Of a stretch of DNA of 64,000 bases, positions 53,983-62,445 are shown piece after piece (the stretch's first letter is position 1; every line of letters starts with the position of its first letter). This DNA comes from Pedobacter cryotolerans. GTDB lineage: Bacteria; Bacteroidota; Bacteroidia; Sphingobacteriales; Sphingobacteriaceae. Where the stretch lies: assembly GCF_005116475.1 (NCBI RefSeq), contig NZ_SWBO01000012.1:1-64000 (forward strand). Reading direction: 5' to 3'. Under the pieces are notes generated by a model, which saw only the letters and a list, made by a program, of their open reading frames with translations, did not search any database and had not been told where the DNA came from. Both the position numbers and the translations under genes were made by a program.

Positions 53983-55509
53983 ATGCTAGAAAAAATCATC
54001 ATTCTCGATTTTGGTTCTCAGTTTACACAGCTTATTGCTCGTCGCGTTCGCGAATTAAATGTTTACTGCGAAATCCACCCATTTAATCACATTCCTGAAT
54101 TAGATTCGACTGTAAAAGGCGTAATTTTATCAGGCAGCCCGTACTCTGTTCGTCAAGAAGATGCACCTTTTGTAGATTTAAATTTATTTGCAGCTTATCC
54201 GTTATTATCGGTTTGTTACGGCGCTCAGTTTATTGCACAACAAAATGGGGGTGATGTTCAGGCATCGAATACTAGGGAATATGGTAGAGCAAATTTAGAT
54301 TTTGTAAATCAAGATAATAAGTTGTTTAAAGGTATCAATGTAAATTCACAAGTGTGGATGAGCCATGGAGATACCATTAAAGTAGTTCCAGAAAATTTTG
54401 AAATTATTGCCAGCACAGCTGATGTGCAAGTAGCTGGATATCAGATAAAAGATACCAATACTTACGCTATTCAGTTTCACCCAGAAGTAACGCACAGTAC
54501 AGATGGTAAAATTTTATTGCAAAACTTTTTAGTAGGTATTTGTGGATGCTCGCAAGATTGGACAGCCGATGCATTTGTTGAAACTACCATTGCTGCTTTA
54601 AAAGAGAAATTAGGTAATGATAAAGTTGTTTTAGGCCTTTCGGGCGGTGTAGATAGTAGTGTTGCTGCTATTTTATTGCACAAAGCAATTGGCACAAACT
54701 TGCACTGTATTTTTGTAGATAATGGTTTATTGCGTAAAGACGAATTTGAAAGCGTTTTAGAGCAGTACAAAGATATGGGCTTAAATATTAAAGGCATTGA
54801 TGCTAAAGAAAGATTTTTAAGTCAGTTGGCAGGTGTTAAAGACCCAGAGTTAAAGCGTAAAGCCATAGGTAGAGTTTTTATAGAAGTTTTTGATGATGCT
54901 GCTCACGAAGTACAAGATGTAGTTTGGTTAGCGCAAGGCACAATTTACCCAGATATTATCGAATCGGTATCGGTAAAAGGTCCATCGGCAACCATTAAAT
55001 CACATCATAATGTTGGTGGTTTGCCAGATTTTATGAAACTTAAAATTGTAGAGCCATTAAATACTTTGTTTAAAGATGAAGTGCGTAGAGTTGGTAAAAG
55101 TTTAGGAATTGAAGGCTTTATTTTAGGTCGCCATCCTTTTCCGGGACCAGGTTTAGCAATTAGAATTTTGGGTGATGTTACTCCAGAGAAAGTTGCAATT
55201 TTACAAGAAGCAGATGCCATTTATATCAATAATTTAAAAGAAGCTGGTTTATATGATCAGGTTTGGCAAGCGGGAGCTATCTTTTTGCCTGTGCAATCTG
55301 TTGGTGTAATGGGTGATGAAAGAACTTATGAGAATGTAATTTGTTTAAGAGCTGTAGAATCTGTTGATGGGATGACTGCAGATTGGTGTCATTTACCTTA
55401 CTCAGTTTTGGCGAAAATTTCTAATGAAATTATCAATAAAGTTAGAGGGATTAACCGTGTGGTTTATGACATTAGTTCTAAGCCACCGGCTACAATTGAG
55501 TGGGAATAG
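53983..55509 (+). CDS. guaA: GMP synthase (glutamine-hydrolysing)
   Basis: A 508-residue enzyme that converts XMP to GMP. N-terminal class I amidotransferase ([16 protein letters not shown], nucleophile Cys in LSVCYGAQ, His-Glu in QFHPEVTH), ATP pyrophosphatase P-loop [12 protein letters not shown], and the C-terminal dimerisation domain ending in IEWE. The ATG at 53983 is chosen because residue 2 onward ([12 protein letters not shown]) is conserved; a TTG at 53968 lies before the -7 box. Confidence 0.96.
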   Translation: MLEKIIILDFGSQFTQLIARRVRELNVYCEIHPFNHIPELDSTVKGVILSGSPYSVRQEDAPFVDLNLFAAYPLLSVCYGAQFIAQQNGGDVQASNTREYGRANLDFVNQDNKLFKGINVNSQVWMSHGDTIKVVPENFEIIASTADVQVAGYQIKDTNTYAIQFHPEVTHSTDGKILLQNFLVGICGCSQDWTADAFVETTIAALKEKLGNDKVVLGLSGGVDSSVAAILLHKAIGTNLHCIFVDNGLLRKDEFESVLEQYKDMGLNIKGIDAKERFLSQLAGVKDPELKRKAIGRVFIEVFDDAAHEVQDVVWLAQGTIYPDIIESVSVKGPSATIKSHHNVGGLPDFMKLKIVEPLNTLFKDEVRRVGKSLGIEGFILGRHPFPGPGLAIRILGDVTPEKVAILQEADAIYINNLKEAGLYDQVWQAGAIFLPVQSVGVMGDERTYENVICLRAVESVDGMTADWCHLPYSVLAKISNEIINKVRGINRVVYDISSKPPATIEWE

Positions 55510-55575
55510 TTTAATTCTCATTTGACAGTTTTTGGTTAGCAGTTGTTTGATTTTGTGTTTATTTAATTTTTTGAA

Positions 55576-56793
55576 ATGGGAATCCAGAAAAAAATCAGTG
55601 TTTATCTTTTAGTTTTTGCAGTTTGTATAATTGCGGCCTGTTCACCAAAAGTTACAAAAACGGTTGTTAAACCAACTAAAGATAATCCGATAGTAGAAAA
55701 GGTAGAAAAACCAAGCAAAAAATTTACGGAGGCAAATATTGCAGTGCTTATTCCATTTAAGTTAAACCAAATTAATTTAAAAACTGCCACAAAAGCGCAG
55801 GTAGAACGAACAGATATGGCTATAGATTTCTATCAAGGTGTTAAGCTTGGGATAGATTCTGCAGCATCTGCAGGTTTAAACTTTAAATTAAATGTGTATG
55901 ATACCAAAGATGATAATTCGGCAATTGCTTCATTGTTTAATAAAGAGGGCTTAAAAAGTAGTAACCTTATAATTGGTCCGGTTTTTCCAGAAGGATTAAA
56001 ATACATCACTAACTTTTCGATGATTAATGATTTGGCTGTAGTATCGCCTTTGGCAGCTAGTAAACCGAGTGATTTTAACAACCCGAAATTAATTTCTATA
56101 GTTAATAACATCAATCAACATGCAGAAAAAGTGGCCGATTACATTGCTTCAAAATATCAAAGTAGCAATAGTATCATCGTTTTAATTAATCCCAAAAAAA
56201 CAGCCGACGAGCAATTCGCCGCCCCACTTAGAAAAAGATTTCATCAAAAGTACCCCAGTCATATTGTACAAGAATTTACTTCTACTTATACTTTTGAGAC
56301 AAAGATGATTAAAAACAAGAGGTATGCGGTAATTATCTGCTCTGAAGATGTTGCTTTTGTTAAACCTAGCATTGATAAGCTTTATAAACTGAGGAATTTA
56401 AAAACTGGAGGCTATGATTTAAACCTGTTTGGGCACCCAACGTGGCTTAAACAAACTTATAACTTAGATCAGCTCCAAAATTTAAATACTACGGTAAGCA
56501 CATCTTATAAGATTGATTATAAAAGTAGTTCTGTTATCAATTTCATTAAAAAATATAGAGCTCAATTTAATTTCGAGCCAAGCGAATATTCATTTAAAGG
56601 GTTTGATATTGGTTATTACTTTGGCAAAATGTTAGCTAAACATGGTGCAAAATATTTAGATTTCATTACCAAAGAAAAATATAAAGGTTTACATAATTCT
56701 TTCGAATTCGAATACAATCCGCAATTTGGTTATTACAATACAGAATTGATGTTGTTGCAGTATAAAAATCTGAATTTAACCCTAGTTGATTAA
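55576..56793 (+). CDS. PBP1-fold lipoprotein (ABC substrate-binding-like)
   Basis: A 405-residue protein with a lipoprotein signal (FAVCIIAACSPK, lipobox IAAC) and a type 1 periplasmic binding fold: VLIPFKLNQINL, FYQGVKLGIDSA, LIIGPVFPEGLK, ending GYYNTELMLLQY. Such proteins bind amino acids or other ligands. No ABC permease is near, so it may act in envelope sensing, as with LppC-like proteins. It is 66 nt after guaA on the same strand. Confidence 0.75.
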   Translation: MGIQKKISVYLLVFAVCIIAACSPKVTKTVVKPTKDNPIVEKVEKPSKKFTEANIAVLIPFKLNQINLKTATKAQVERTDMAIDFYQGVKLGIDSAASAGLNFKLNVYDTKDDNSAIASLFNKEGLKSSNLIIGPVFPEGLKYITNFSMINDLAVVSPLAASKPSDFNNPKLISIVNNINQHAEKVADYIASKYQSSNSIIVLINPKKTADEQFAAPLRKRFHQKYPSHIVQEFTSTYTFETKMIKNKRYAVIICSEDVAFVKPSIDKLYKLRNLKTGGYDLNLFGHPTWLKQTYNLDQLQNLNTTVSTSYKIDYKSSSVINFIKKYRAQFNFEPSEYSFKGFDIGYYFGKMLAKHGAKYLDFITKEKYKGLHNSFEFEYNPQFGYYNTELMLLQYKNLNLTLVD

Positions 56794-56811
56794 AAATTTA
56801 GATTTTAGGAT

Positions 56812-57975
56812 ATGAAAGTGGAACATCAAATTAGGGCTTTTGAGCAATTACTAAAAAGTTACGATGGCGTTATGCCGCTACACAGGCATTTGTTTGCATA
56901 CTTTAAGCAAAACAAACAAATGGGCTCGTCTGATAGGAGGTGGGCAACTCGTTACATTTATAGCTACTTTAGATTAGGAAAAGCATTAGCTGATGTAGAG
57001 ACTTTGAAAAGATTAGCAGTAGCAGATTTTCTGTGTAATGAAACTTCAAGCTTAATTATTGCTAACTTTTTGCCTGATTTTGAAGCTCAAATTAATTTGG
57101 CGCTAGCCGATAAAATAGATTTGGTGAAGCAAAATTTTCCAAATTTTAACCTGTCACAAGTTTTTTCTTTTGATGCTAATTTATCTGATGATGTAGATCG
57201 ATCAGCTTTCTTACCCTCTTTTTTTATACAACCCGATTTATTTATTCAAGTTAAATCAACTCATATACAAGTAGTTATAAATCAATTGCAAGCAAATGGA
57301 ATTATTACAAAAGAAATAGGCGATACTACATTGGCTCTACCTAATGGCACAAAATTAGAGCAGGTATTAACCGATCCCAGGTTATATCAAATTCAAGATC
57401 TATCTTCGCAAAAAACAGGTGCTTATTTTGAGCCAAATAAATACGATTATTGGTGGGATACTTGTGCCGCATCTGGCGGAAAATCTTTATTGTTGCATAG
57501 TTTAGAGCCAAATATAGAGCTTTTAGTGAGCGACATACGAGAAAACAGCTTAAATAATTTACAAGAACGTTTTCAGTTAGCCGGCTTAAAAAAGTACCAC
57601 TTAAAAGCGATGGATCTATTGCAAAACAATGATCAGATTTTGCATCATTACGAATTTGATGGGATTTTATTAGATGCTCCTTGTTCTGGTTCTGGCACAT
57701 GGGGAAGAACACCAGAGATGCTTTACTTTTTTGAACAATATAAAATAGAGAACTATGTGAAGCTGCAGAAAGGTATTGCCGCAAACGTGATCAAATACCT
57801 TAAAAAAGACAGGCCATTAATTTATATGACCTGCTCTGTTTTTAAAGCCGAAAACGAAGATGTGGTAACGTATTTAACAAATAATTTTGATTTGAAATTA
57901 GAAAAAATGGAACTGATTAAAGGTTATAACAGTAAAGCTGATAGCATGTTTGTAGCACGTTTAATTAAAGAGTAA
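56812..57975 (+). CDS. RsmB/NOP-family RNA m5C methyltransferase
   Basis: A 387-residue SAM-dependent enzyme. Motif IV LLDAPCSGSGTWGR and motif VI YMTCSVFKAEN carry the two catalytic cysteines; SAM motif I is WDTCAASGGKSLLL. The N-terminal 130 residues form the NusB-like/RNA-binding part. Modifies cytosine C5 in rRNA or tRNA; the site is unknown. Confidence 0.88.
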   Translation: MKVEHQIRAFEQLLKSYDGVMPLHRHLFAYFKQNKQMGSSDRRWATRYIYSYFRLGKALADVETLKRLAVADFLCNETSSLIIANFLPDFEAQINLALADKIDLVKQNFPNFNLSQVFSFDANLSDDVDRSAFLPSFFIQPDLFIQVKSTHIQVVINQLQANGIITKEIGDTTLALPNGTKLEQVLTDPRLYQIQDLSSQKTGAYFEPNKYDYWWDTCAASGGKSLLLHSLEPNIELLVSDIRENSLNNLQERFQLAGLKKYHLKAMDLLQNNDQILHHYEFDGILLDAPCSGSGTWGRTPEMLYFFEQYKIENYVKLQKGIAANVIKYLKKDRPLIYMTCSVFKAENEDVVTYLTNNFDLKLEKMELIKGYNSKADSMFVARLIKE

Positions 57976-58012
57976 TCAATTATTAAGTTTCCTAAATCAT
58001 TGATTTTTTTAA

Positions 58013-58309
58013 TTATTTCAATCTATTTTTATAATCTCTATTTGTATTGAAAACATGTAAAATGTAGATAATATTATTTTCTTCAATTATTTCGAATACA
58101 ATAACATAAGGAAACTTAGCAACAACATATTCTCTATAATGCGAAAATTTTATTGGGTAAAAAAATGGATGATTTGCAATTGAAGATACATTACCTTCAA
58201 TAATCATTAAAAAATGCTCGCCTAAACCTAACTTTTGCTCTTCATACCAATTATAAGAGACTTGTAATTCATCTTTAACGATAGAGGCAAAAACAATAGT
58301 ATAACTCAC
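58013..58309 (-). CDS. RelE/ParE-family toxin
   Basis: A 98-residue protein: IVFASIVKDELQVSYNWYEEQ, LGLGEHFLMIIE, FYPIKFSHYREYVVAKFPYVIVFEI in part, a ParE/RelE fold with the usual Tyr-rich middle. It overlaps its antitoxin gene by one base, the normal order antitoxin-toxin. Confidence 0.85.
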   Translation of the reverse strand: MSYTIVFASIVKDELQVSYNWYEEQKLGLGEHFLMIIEGNVSSIANHPFFYPIKFSHYREYVVAKFPYVIVFEIIEENNIIYILHVFNTNRDYKNRLK

Positions 58310-58539
58310 TATTTATTTATTAATTCATTTTTAATATCAGCAAATGAAGAACCTTTGTCAATTCCTGATTTTAGATCTTCAGAACGTTTTTCCAATTCAT
58401 TAATTAACGTTTGATTTTCCCACCAATTAGAAGATGAAGATTTTTGATCTACAAAATAATCTAAACCTAATTTATCCAAAAATGCTTTCACAGTTTTTTC
58501 AGCAGACTGATCATCAATATTTACAGTTATAGTTGCCAT
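58309..58539 (-). CDS. Antitoxin of the ParE-like pair
   Basis: A 76-residue protein starting MATITVNIDDQSAEKTVKAFLDKL with a short linker and a C-terminal helix rich in Lys and Glu (ELEKRSEDLKSGID). This resembles DUF2683-type antitoxins. The -7 box at 58576-58569 and an AT-rich leader precede it. It would bind and neutralise the toxin. Confidence 0.72.
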   Translation of the reverse strand: MATITVNIDDQSAEKTVKAFLDKLGLDYFVDQKSSSSNWWENQTLINELEKRSEDLKSGIDKGSSFADIKNELINK

Positions 58540-58568
58540 AATTTAAGTTTTAATCAAGTTTAAATAAT

Positions 58569-58576
58569 CAAATTTA
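58569..58576 (-). promoter_or_regulatory. -7 box of the ParE-like module
   Basis: On the minus strand TAAATTTG (58576-58569) is a perfect TAnnTTTG match, 30 nt before the antitoxin ATG at 58539. Confidence 0.55.
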
Positions 58577-58655
58577 TAAATACTTTTGTTAGGAAATTAA
58601 AAGATTTAGATGCTCGTAACTTATTAACATTAATACTTAGTGAAACAAAATTTAG

Positions 58656-58757
58656 CTACTGAAACCAATGTTTAATTTTGCTTTTTAAATGCTTAATTGC
58701 CTCAAAAAGGATGGCTAAAGCACCAATGATTACCGTATATTTTTCAAAGCTGTTCAT
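58656..58757 (-). CDS. Possible 33-residue membrane peptide
   Basis: ATG at 58757 opens 33 codons to a TAG at 58656. The peptide begins MNSFEKYTVIIGALAILFEA and ends in a basic, amphipathic tail (KHLKSKIKHWFQ). One membrane helix is likely. It lies 42 nt after the marC stop on the same strand. Too short for most gene finders; its reality is unproven. Confidence 0.35.
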   Translation of the reverse strand: MNSFEKYTVIIGALAILFEAIKHLKSKIKHWFQ

Positions 58758-58799
58758 TTCAAATTTGGTTAACTTATAGACTAATTTAACTAATATTTG

Positions 58800-59381
58800 T
58801 TACAAACCCGTGTTTGTTCTAAATAATTTTATGGCAATAGCTAAAAGGATTATTCCAAATGCCTTCCTTAAAATGTTTAATCCGGTTTTGCCGAAAAGCT
58901 GTTCTAACCTTGTGGTGTTTTTTAGTACGAAATAAACAAAAATCATATTTAGCAGAATACCAACGATAATATTTTGAGTTGCATATTCAGTTTTTAAGGA
59001 TAATAGGGTAGTCATGGTGCCTGCACCAGCAATTAAAGGAAATGCTAAGGGAACAATAGATGTTGCTGCAGAACTATCGGCATCGTCTTTAAAAATGGTT
59101 AAGCCCAAAACCATTTCCATGGCAATCGCAAAAATTACAAATGAACCCGCAATAGCAAAAGAAGCTACATCAACACCGATAACGTTTAATAAAGTTTTAC
59201 CAGCAAAAAGAAAAACAATCATTAAAAAGGTAGCTACAATTGCAGCTTTTTCGGATTCGATGTGGCCAGCTTTTTTTCTAAGTTCGATAATGATAGGAAT
59301 GGAACCTAAGATATCAATGATGGCAAATAAAATCATTGTGGTAGATAATATTTGGCTTAAATTGAATTGTAAATGTTCCAT
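58800..59381 (-). CDS. MarC-family membrane protein
   Basis: A 193-residue protein with six membrane segments. FAIIDILGSIPIIIELRKKA and the block PLAFPLIAGAGTMTTLLSL mark the MarC family. The family was linked to multidrug resistance but its function is unsettled. A small ORF follows on the same strand. Confidence 0.9.
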   Translation of the reverse strand: MEHLQFNLSQILSTTMILFAIIDILGSIPIIIELRKKAGHIESEKAAIVATFLMIVFLFAGKTLLNVIGVDVASFAIAGSFVIFAIAMEMVLGLTIFKDDADSSAATSIVPLAFPLIAGAGTMTTLLSLKTEYATQNIIVGILLNMIFVYFVLKNTTRLEQLFGKTGLNILRKAFGIILLAIAIKLFRTNTGL

Positions 59382-59440
59382 AAGCAGTTAAATTTTCGAC
59401 AAAGTTAAATGATTTAGTTTAAATCGATATTAATTTATCA

Positions 59441-60769
59441 TTAGAAGTAAAACTGAGTTCTTAAAGTTAAGATGTTGTCATCTAAATCATTTTGAAAATT
59501 AGTTAAGTTAGCTTTCTCGTTTTTAATCATATCATAATAAATAACAGCTTTTAAGTTCGTGTTAAAATGATGTAAAAACCCAACACCAAAAGTATCAAAA
59601 CGTACATCTCCGCCAGAAAGTCCTTTGCTTGCTGTAATTTCTTGTCCTTTAACTTTAGTGTTGGGGTCATAAAAATCGTATTTCAAAATCACCTGACTAT
59701 CAGTGCTGTGCAGTGTTTGCACAAAAGTAAAATAAGCACCATTAAAGTTTCTGGTGTAATATGGCTGTCTAATAAAATTTTTATCTTCTGGTAAAGTGCC
59801 AGGCGTATTACTTGCACTTGCAGTGCCAGTTTGCAAACCAGTAATATATTCAGCTCTAAATTCAGATCTCCAGCTTTCTTGTTGTGTTCTTAATTGGATA
59901 TCCGCTCCATAATATTTTCTGGGTGCAACAGTATTAAATATAGATGCTGAAGAATCTTTATGCATGGCCCAAATGTTATTTTCATTTTTCATTTGGTATT
60001 TCACATTCAGTTGATGATTTAGTCCTCCTAATAAGGTACTAATTCCACCTGCTATACGTACAGGTATTTTCTTTAAGTTAATTGCCTTATGGCTCAATCT
60101 TAATACAAAATCTTTAGAGCTATCAAATTCTGCTGGGCCAGATAAGCCTTGTCCGTTGTAAATACCTAAATCAAATTTAATGTTCTTAAGCTTCGCATCT
60201 TTTTTTCGAGGGTTAAAGGTAAACATCACGCCTAAGTCACGTTCGGTACGCATTAATATTTGCGACATTCTACCACGTTCTGGTGCTTCCCTTGCCGATG
60301 AGGAGATTTGTAATTCATTACCAAATGGCCTACCAGCTAAACCTGCTGTAAAATAAAATAATTGCCATTCATGCTCGTAATATCTACCCCAGAAATCCCT
60401 CACATTTACCCCTTGTTCAGTTCCATCAAACTGAAAAACAAAATAGGTTGAAGGTGTGCCGTCTTCATTCTTTAAGCTATAATCTGCTCTTAAACGTCCG
60501 CGTCGCAATCTAAATCTATTGTCTGTATTTTCGCCAAAAGCACCCCCCTGATAATCGGCGGGTGCGCCTTTTGATTGGGCATATTGAAATTGAGGTTGTA
60601 GGTAACCACTAAAAGAAACTGTTCCAAATTTTTTAGAAATAATCATTTGATTGTTCACAATGGTAGTATCTAAAACATCGTTAATGGTTTGCTGTGCGAA
60701 TATTTTAGATTCAAACGAGGTGAGGATTACGATGAGTAAAAGTATAGGAAAAACGCTTAACGGCTTCAT
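59441..60769 (-). CDS. Porin of the OprP/OprO type
   Basis: A 442-residue outer membrane protein with a signal peptide (cleaved after IFAQ) and a barrel of alternating strands. GYLQPQFQYAQSKGAP and NRFRLRRGRLRADYSL are typical of phosphate- or pyrophosphate-selective porins of Bacteroidota, but the substrate is not certain. It ends in Phe (LRTQFYF), as needed for BAM. No phosphate-uptake genes are adjacent. Confidence 0.8.
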   Translation of the reverse strand: MKPLSVFPILLLIVILTSFESKIFAQQTINDVLDTTIVNNQMIISKKFGTVSFSGYLQPQFQYAQSKGAPADYQGGAFGENTDNRFRLRRGRLRADYSLKNEDGTPSTYFVFQFDGTEQGVNVRDFWGRYYEHEWQLFYFTAGLAGRPFGNELQISSSAREAPERGRMSQILMRTERDLGVMFTFNPRKKDAKLKNIKFDLGIYNGQGLSGPAEFDSSKDFVLRLSHKAINLKKIPVRIAGGISTLLGGLNHQLNVKYQMKNENNIWAMHKDSSASIFNTVAPRKYYGADIQLRTQQESWRSEFRAEYITGLQTGTASASNTPGTLPEDKNFIRQPYYTRNFNGAYFTFVQTLHSTDSQVILKYDFYDPNTKVKGQEITASKGLSGGDVRFDTFGVGFLHHFNTNLKAVIYYDMIKNEKANLTNFQNDLDDNILTLRTQFYF

Positions 60770-60830
60770 TTTAATGTTTTTTACAAATATAATGTTATTT
60801 CTATGTTAAGTGATGCGTAATTGTTAACTG

Positions 60831-60863
60831 CATAAAAAAACCATCCGCTTAGTGCGAATGGTT
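60831..60863 (-). terminator. Terminator after the amino acid permease
   Basis: AACCAT-CCGC and GCG-AATGGTT pair around a 5-nt loop, and a run of seven T follows on the minus strand. It lies 27 nt after the permease stop. Confidence 0.75.
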
Positions 60864-60889
60864 TAAATAAATTGATATAAATAGCTTAA

Positions 60890-62314
60890 TTAGCCTTGTA
60901 ATTTCTTTCTAAGTACAGAGTTTTTCTTTCCGTATAAGTAATAAATGGATATACCTAAAGCCATCCAAATTGCTAAACGAATCCAAGCTTCAAAAGGTAA
61001 TGAAGACATTAGATAAACACATACAATTACACCCATAATCGGCACAAATGGTACTAAAGGAGTTCTAAATGGTCTTGGTCTATCAGGATCAGTTTTTCTA
61101 AGTAATAATACACCAATACAAACTAATGAGAAGGCAAATAAAGTACCAATTGATACCATGTGACCTAAATCAGTTACAGGTACAAAACCAGCAAAAATAC
61201 TTACAAACACCATGAAAAATAAGTTGGTTTTAAATGGAGTTCTGAATTTAGCGTGAATGCTGCTAAAGAATTTTGGTAACAAACCATCTTTAGACATCGT
61301 ATAAAACACTCTTGATTGTCCCATCAACATTACTAAAATTACAGAGGTATAACCAGCTAAAATTGCAATGATTAATCCCATTTGCAGCCAGCCATATCCA
61401 GTTACTTTAAATGCCGTTGCTGCCGGAGAAGCATCACCTTTAAAGATAGAGAATGGAACTAAACCTGTCATTACGTGAGCAAAAAGTACATATAAAATGG
61501 TACAAACCACTAATGAGCCTAAAATACCAATTGGCATGCCTTTTTGTGGGTTTTTAGCTTCTTGAGCTGCAGTAGAAACTGCATCGAAACCAATAAATGC
61601 AAAGAATACCAAAGCTGCACCCGCTGCAATACCAGAAATACCAAATTCGCCTTTAACACCAGTATTCACAGGGATATATGGCGTATGGTTTGCTGGGTTA
61701 ATAAATTTCCAACCTAAAGCGATAAATAAGATTACCACACAAACTTTTACAATAACTAAAATGTTATTTAAGCTTGCTGATTCTTTAGTTCCACGGATCA
61801 ACATTAATGATAATAGCGAAACAATCACTACTGCAGGTAAATTTATACCGCCACCATCAACTTCAGCAAATGATTTACTTAAGAAAAGGGGCATTTCTGT
61901 GCCAAATTCATGCAGTAACTTATTAAAATATCCAGACCACGAAACACCTACTGTAGCTGCTCCTAAAGCATATTCTAACACTAAATCCCAGCCAATAATC
62001 CATGCCATAAACTCACCCATGGTAGCGTAAGAATAGGTATAAGCACTACCAGCAACTGGTATCATAGATGCAAATTCTGCATAACACAAGCCCGCAAAAG
62101 CACATCCAACAGCTGCCAAAATAAATGATAAGGTTACCGCAGGACCAGCATGATCAGCAGCGGCAATTCCTGTTAAAGAGAATAAACCAGCTCCAATAAT
62201 TGCTCCAATACCTAAAGCAACAAGACTTGTGCTACTTAATGTACGTTTGAGCGTGCCTTCGCCACTTTCTGCCGACTCGGCAACAAGTACATCAATAGGC
62301 TTTTTTAAATTCAT
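60890..62314 (-). CDS. APC-superfamily amino acid permease
   Basis: A 474-residue inner membrane transporter of the cationic amino acid (YfnA-like) group, with 12 to 13 membrane segments. SLVALGIGAIIGAGLFSLTG and FFAFIGFDAVSTAAQEAKNP are hallmark segments. It is a shorter paralog of the protein at 28694. Substrate unknown. Confidence 0.9.
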   Translation of the reverse strand: MNLKKPIDVLVAESAESGEGTLKRTLSSTSLVALGIGAIIGAGLFSLTGIAAADHAGPAVTLSFILAAVGCAFAGLCYAEFASMIPVAGSAYTYSYATMGEFMAWIIGWDLVLEYALGAATVGVSWSGYFNKLLHEFGTEMPLFLSKSFAEVDGGGINLPAVVIVSLLSLMLIRGTKESASLNNILVIVKVCVVILFIALGWKFINPANHTPYIPVNTGVKGEFGISGIAAGAALVFFAFIGFDAVSTAAQEAKNPQKGMPIGILGSLVVCTILYVLFAHVMTGLVPFSIFKGDASPAATAFKVTGYGWLQMGLIIAILAGYTSVILVMLMGQSRVFYTMSKDGLLPKFFSSIHAKFRTPFKTNLFFMVFVSIFAGFVPVTDLGHMVSIGTLFAFSLVCIGVLLLRKTDPDRPRPFRTPLVPFVPIMGVIVCVYLMSSLPFEAWIRLAIWMALGISIYYLYGKKNSVLRKKLQG

Positions 62315-62394
62315 AATGTAAATAGTTAGTTTTCGATTAGTTGTTTAGTCTTTTTAATTTCGATTCCAAACCTAAATAAAAATTATTTAATAAT

Positions 62395-62423
62395 AAAGGG
62401 GATTTTTATTCAAAATCCCCTTT
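62395..62423 (-). terminator. Terminator after hppA
   Basis: AAAGGGGATTTT (62395-62406) and AAAATCCCCTTT (62412-62423) form a perfect 12-bp stem with a 5-nt loop, 23 nt after the hppA stop. Confidence 0.78.
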
Positions 62424-62445
62424 ATTTAGTAACATTTATAGCTTA

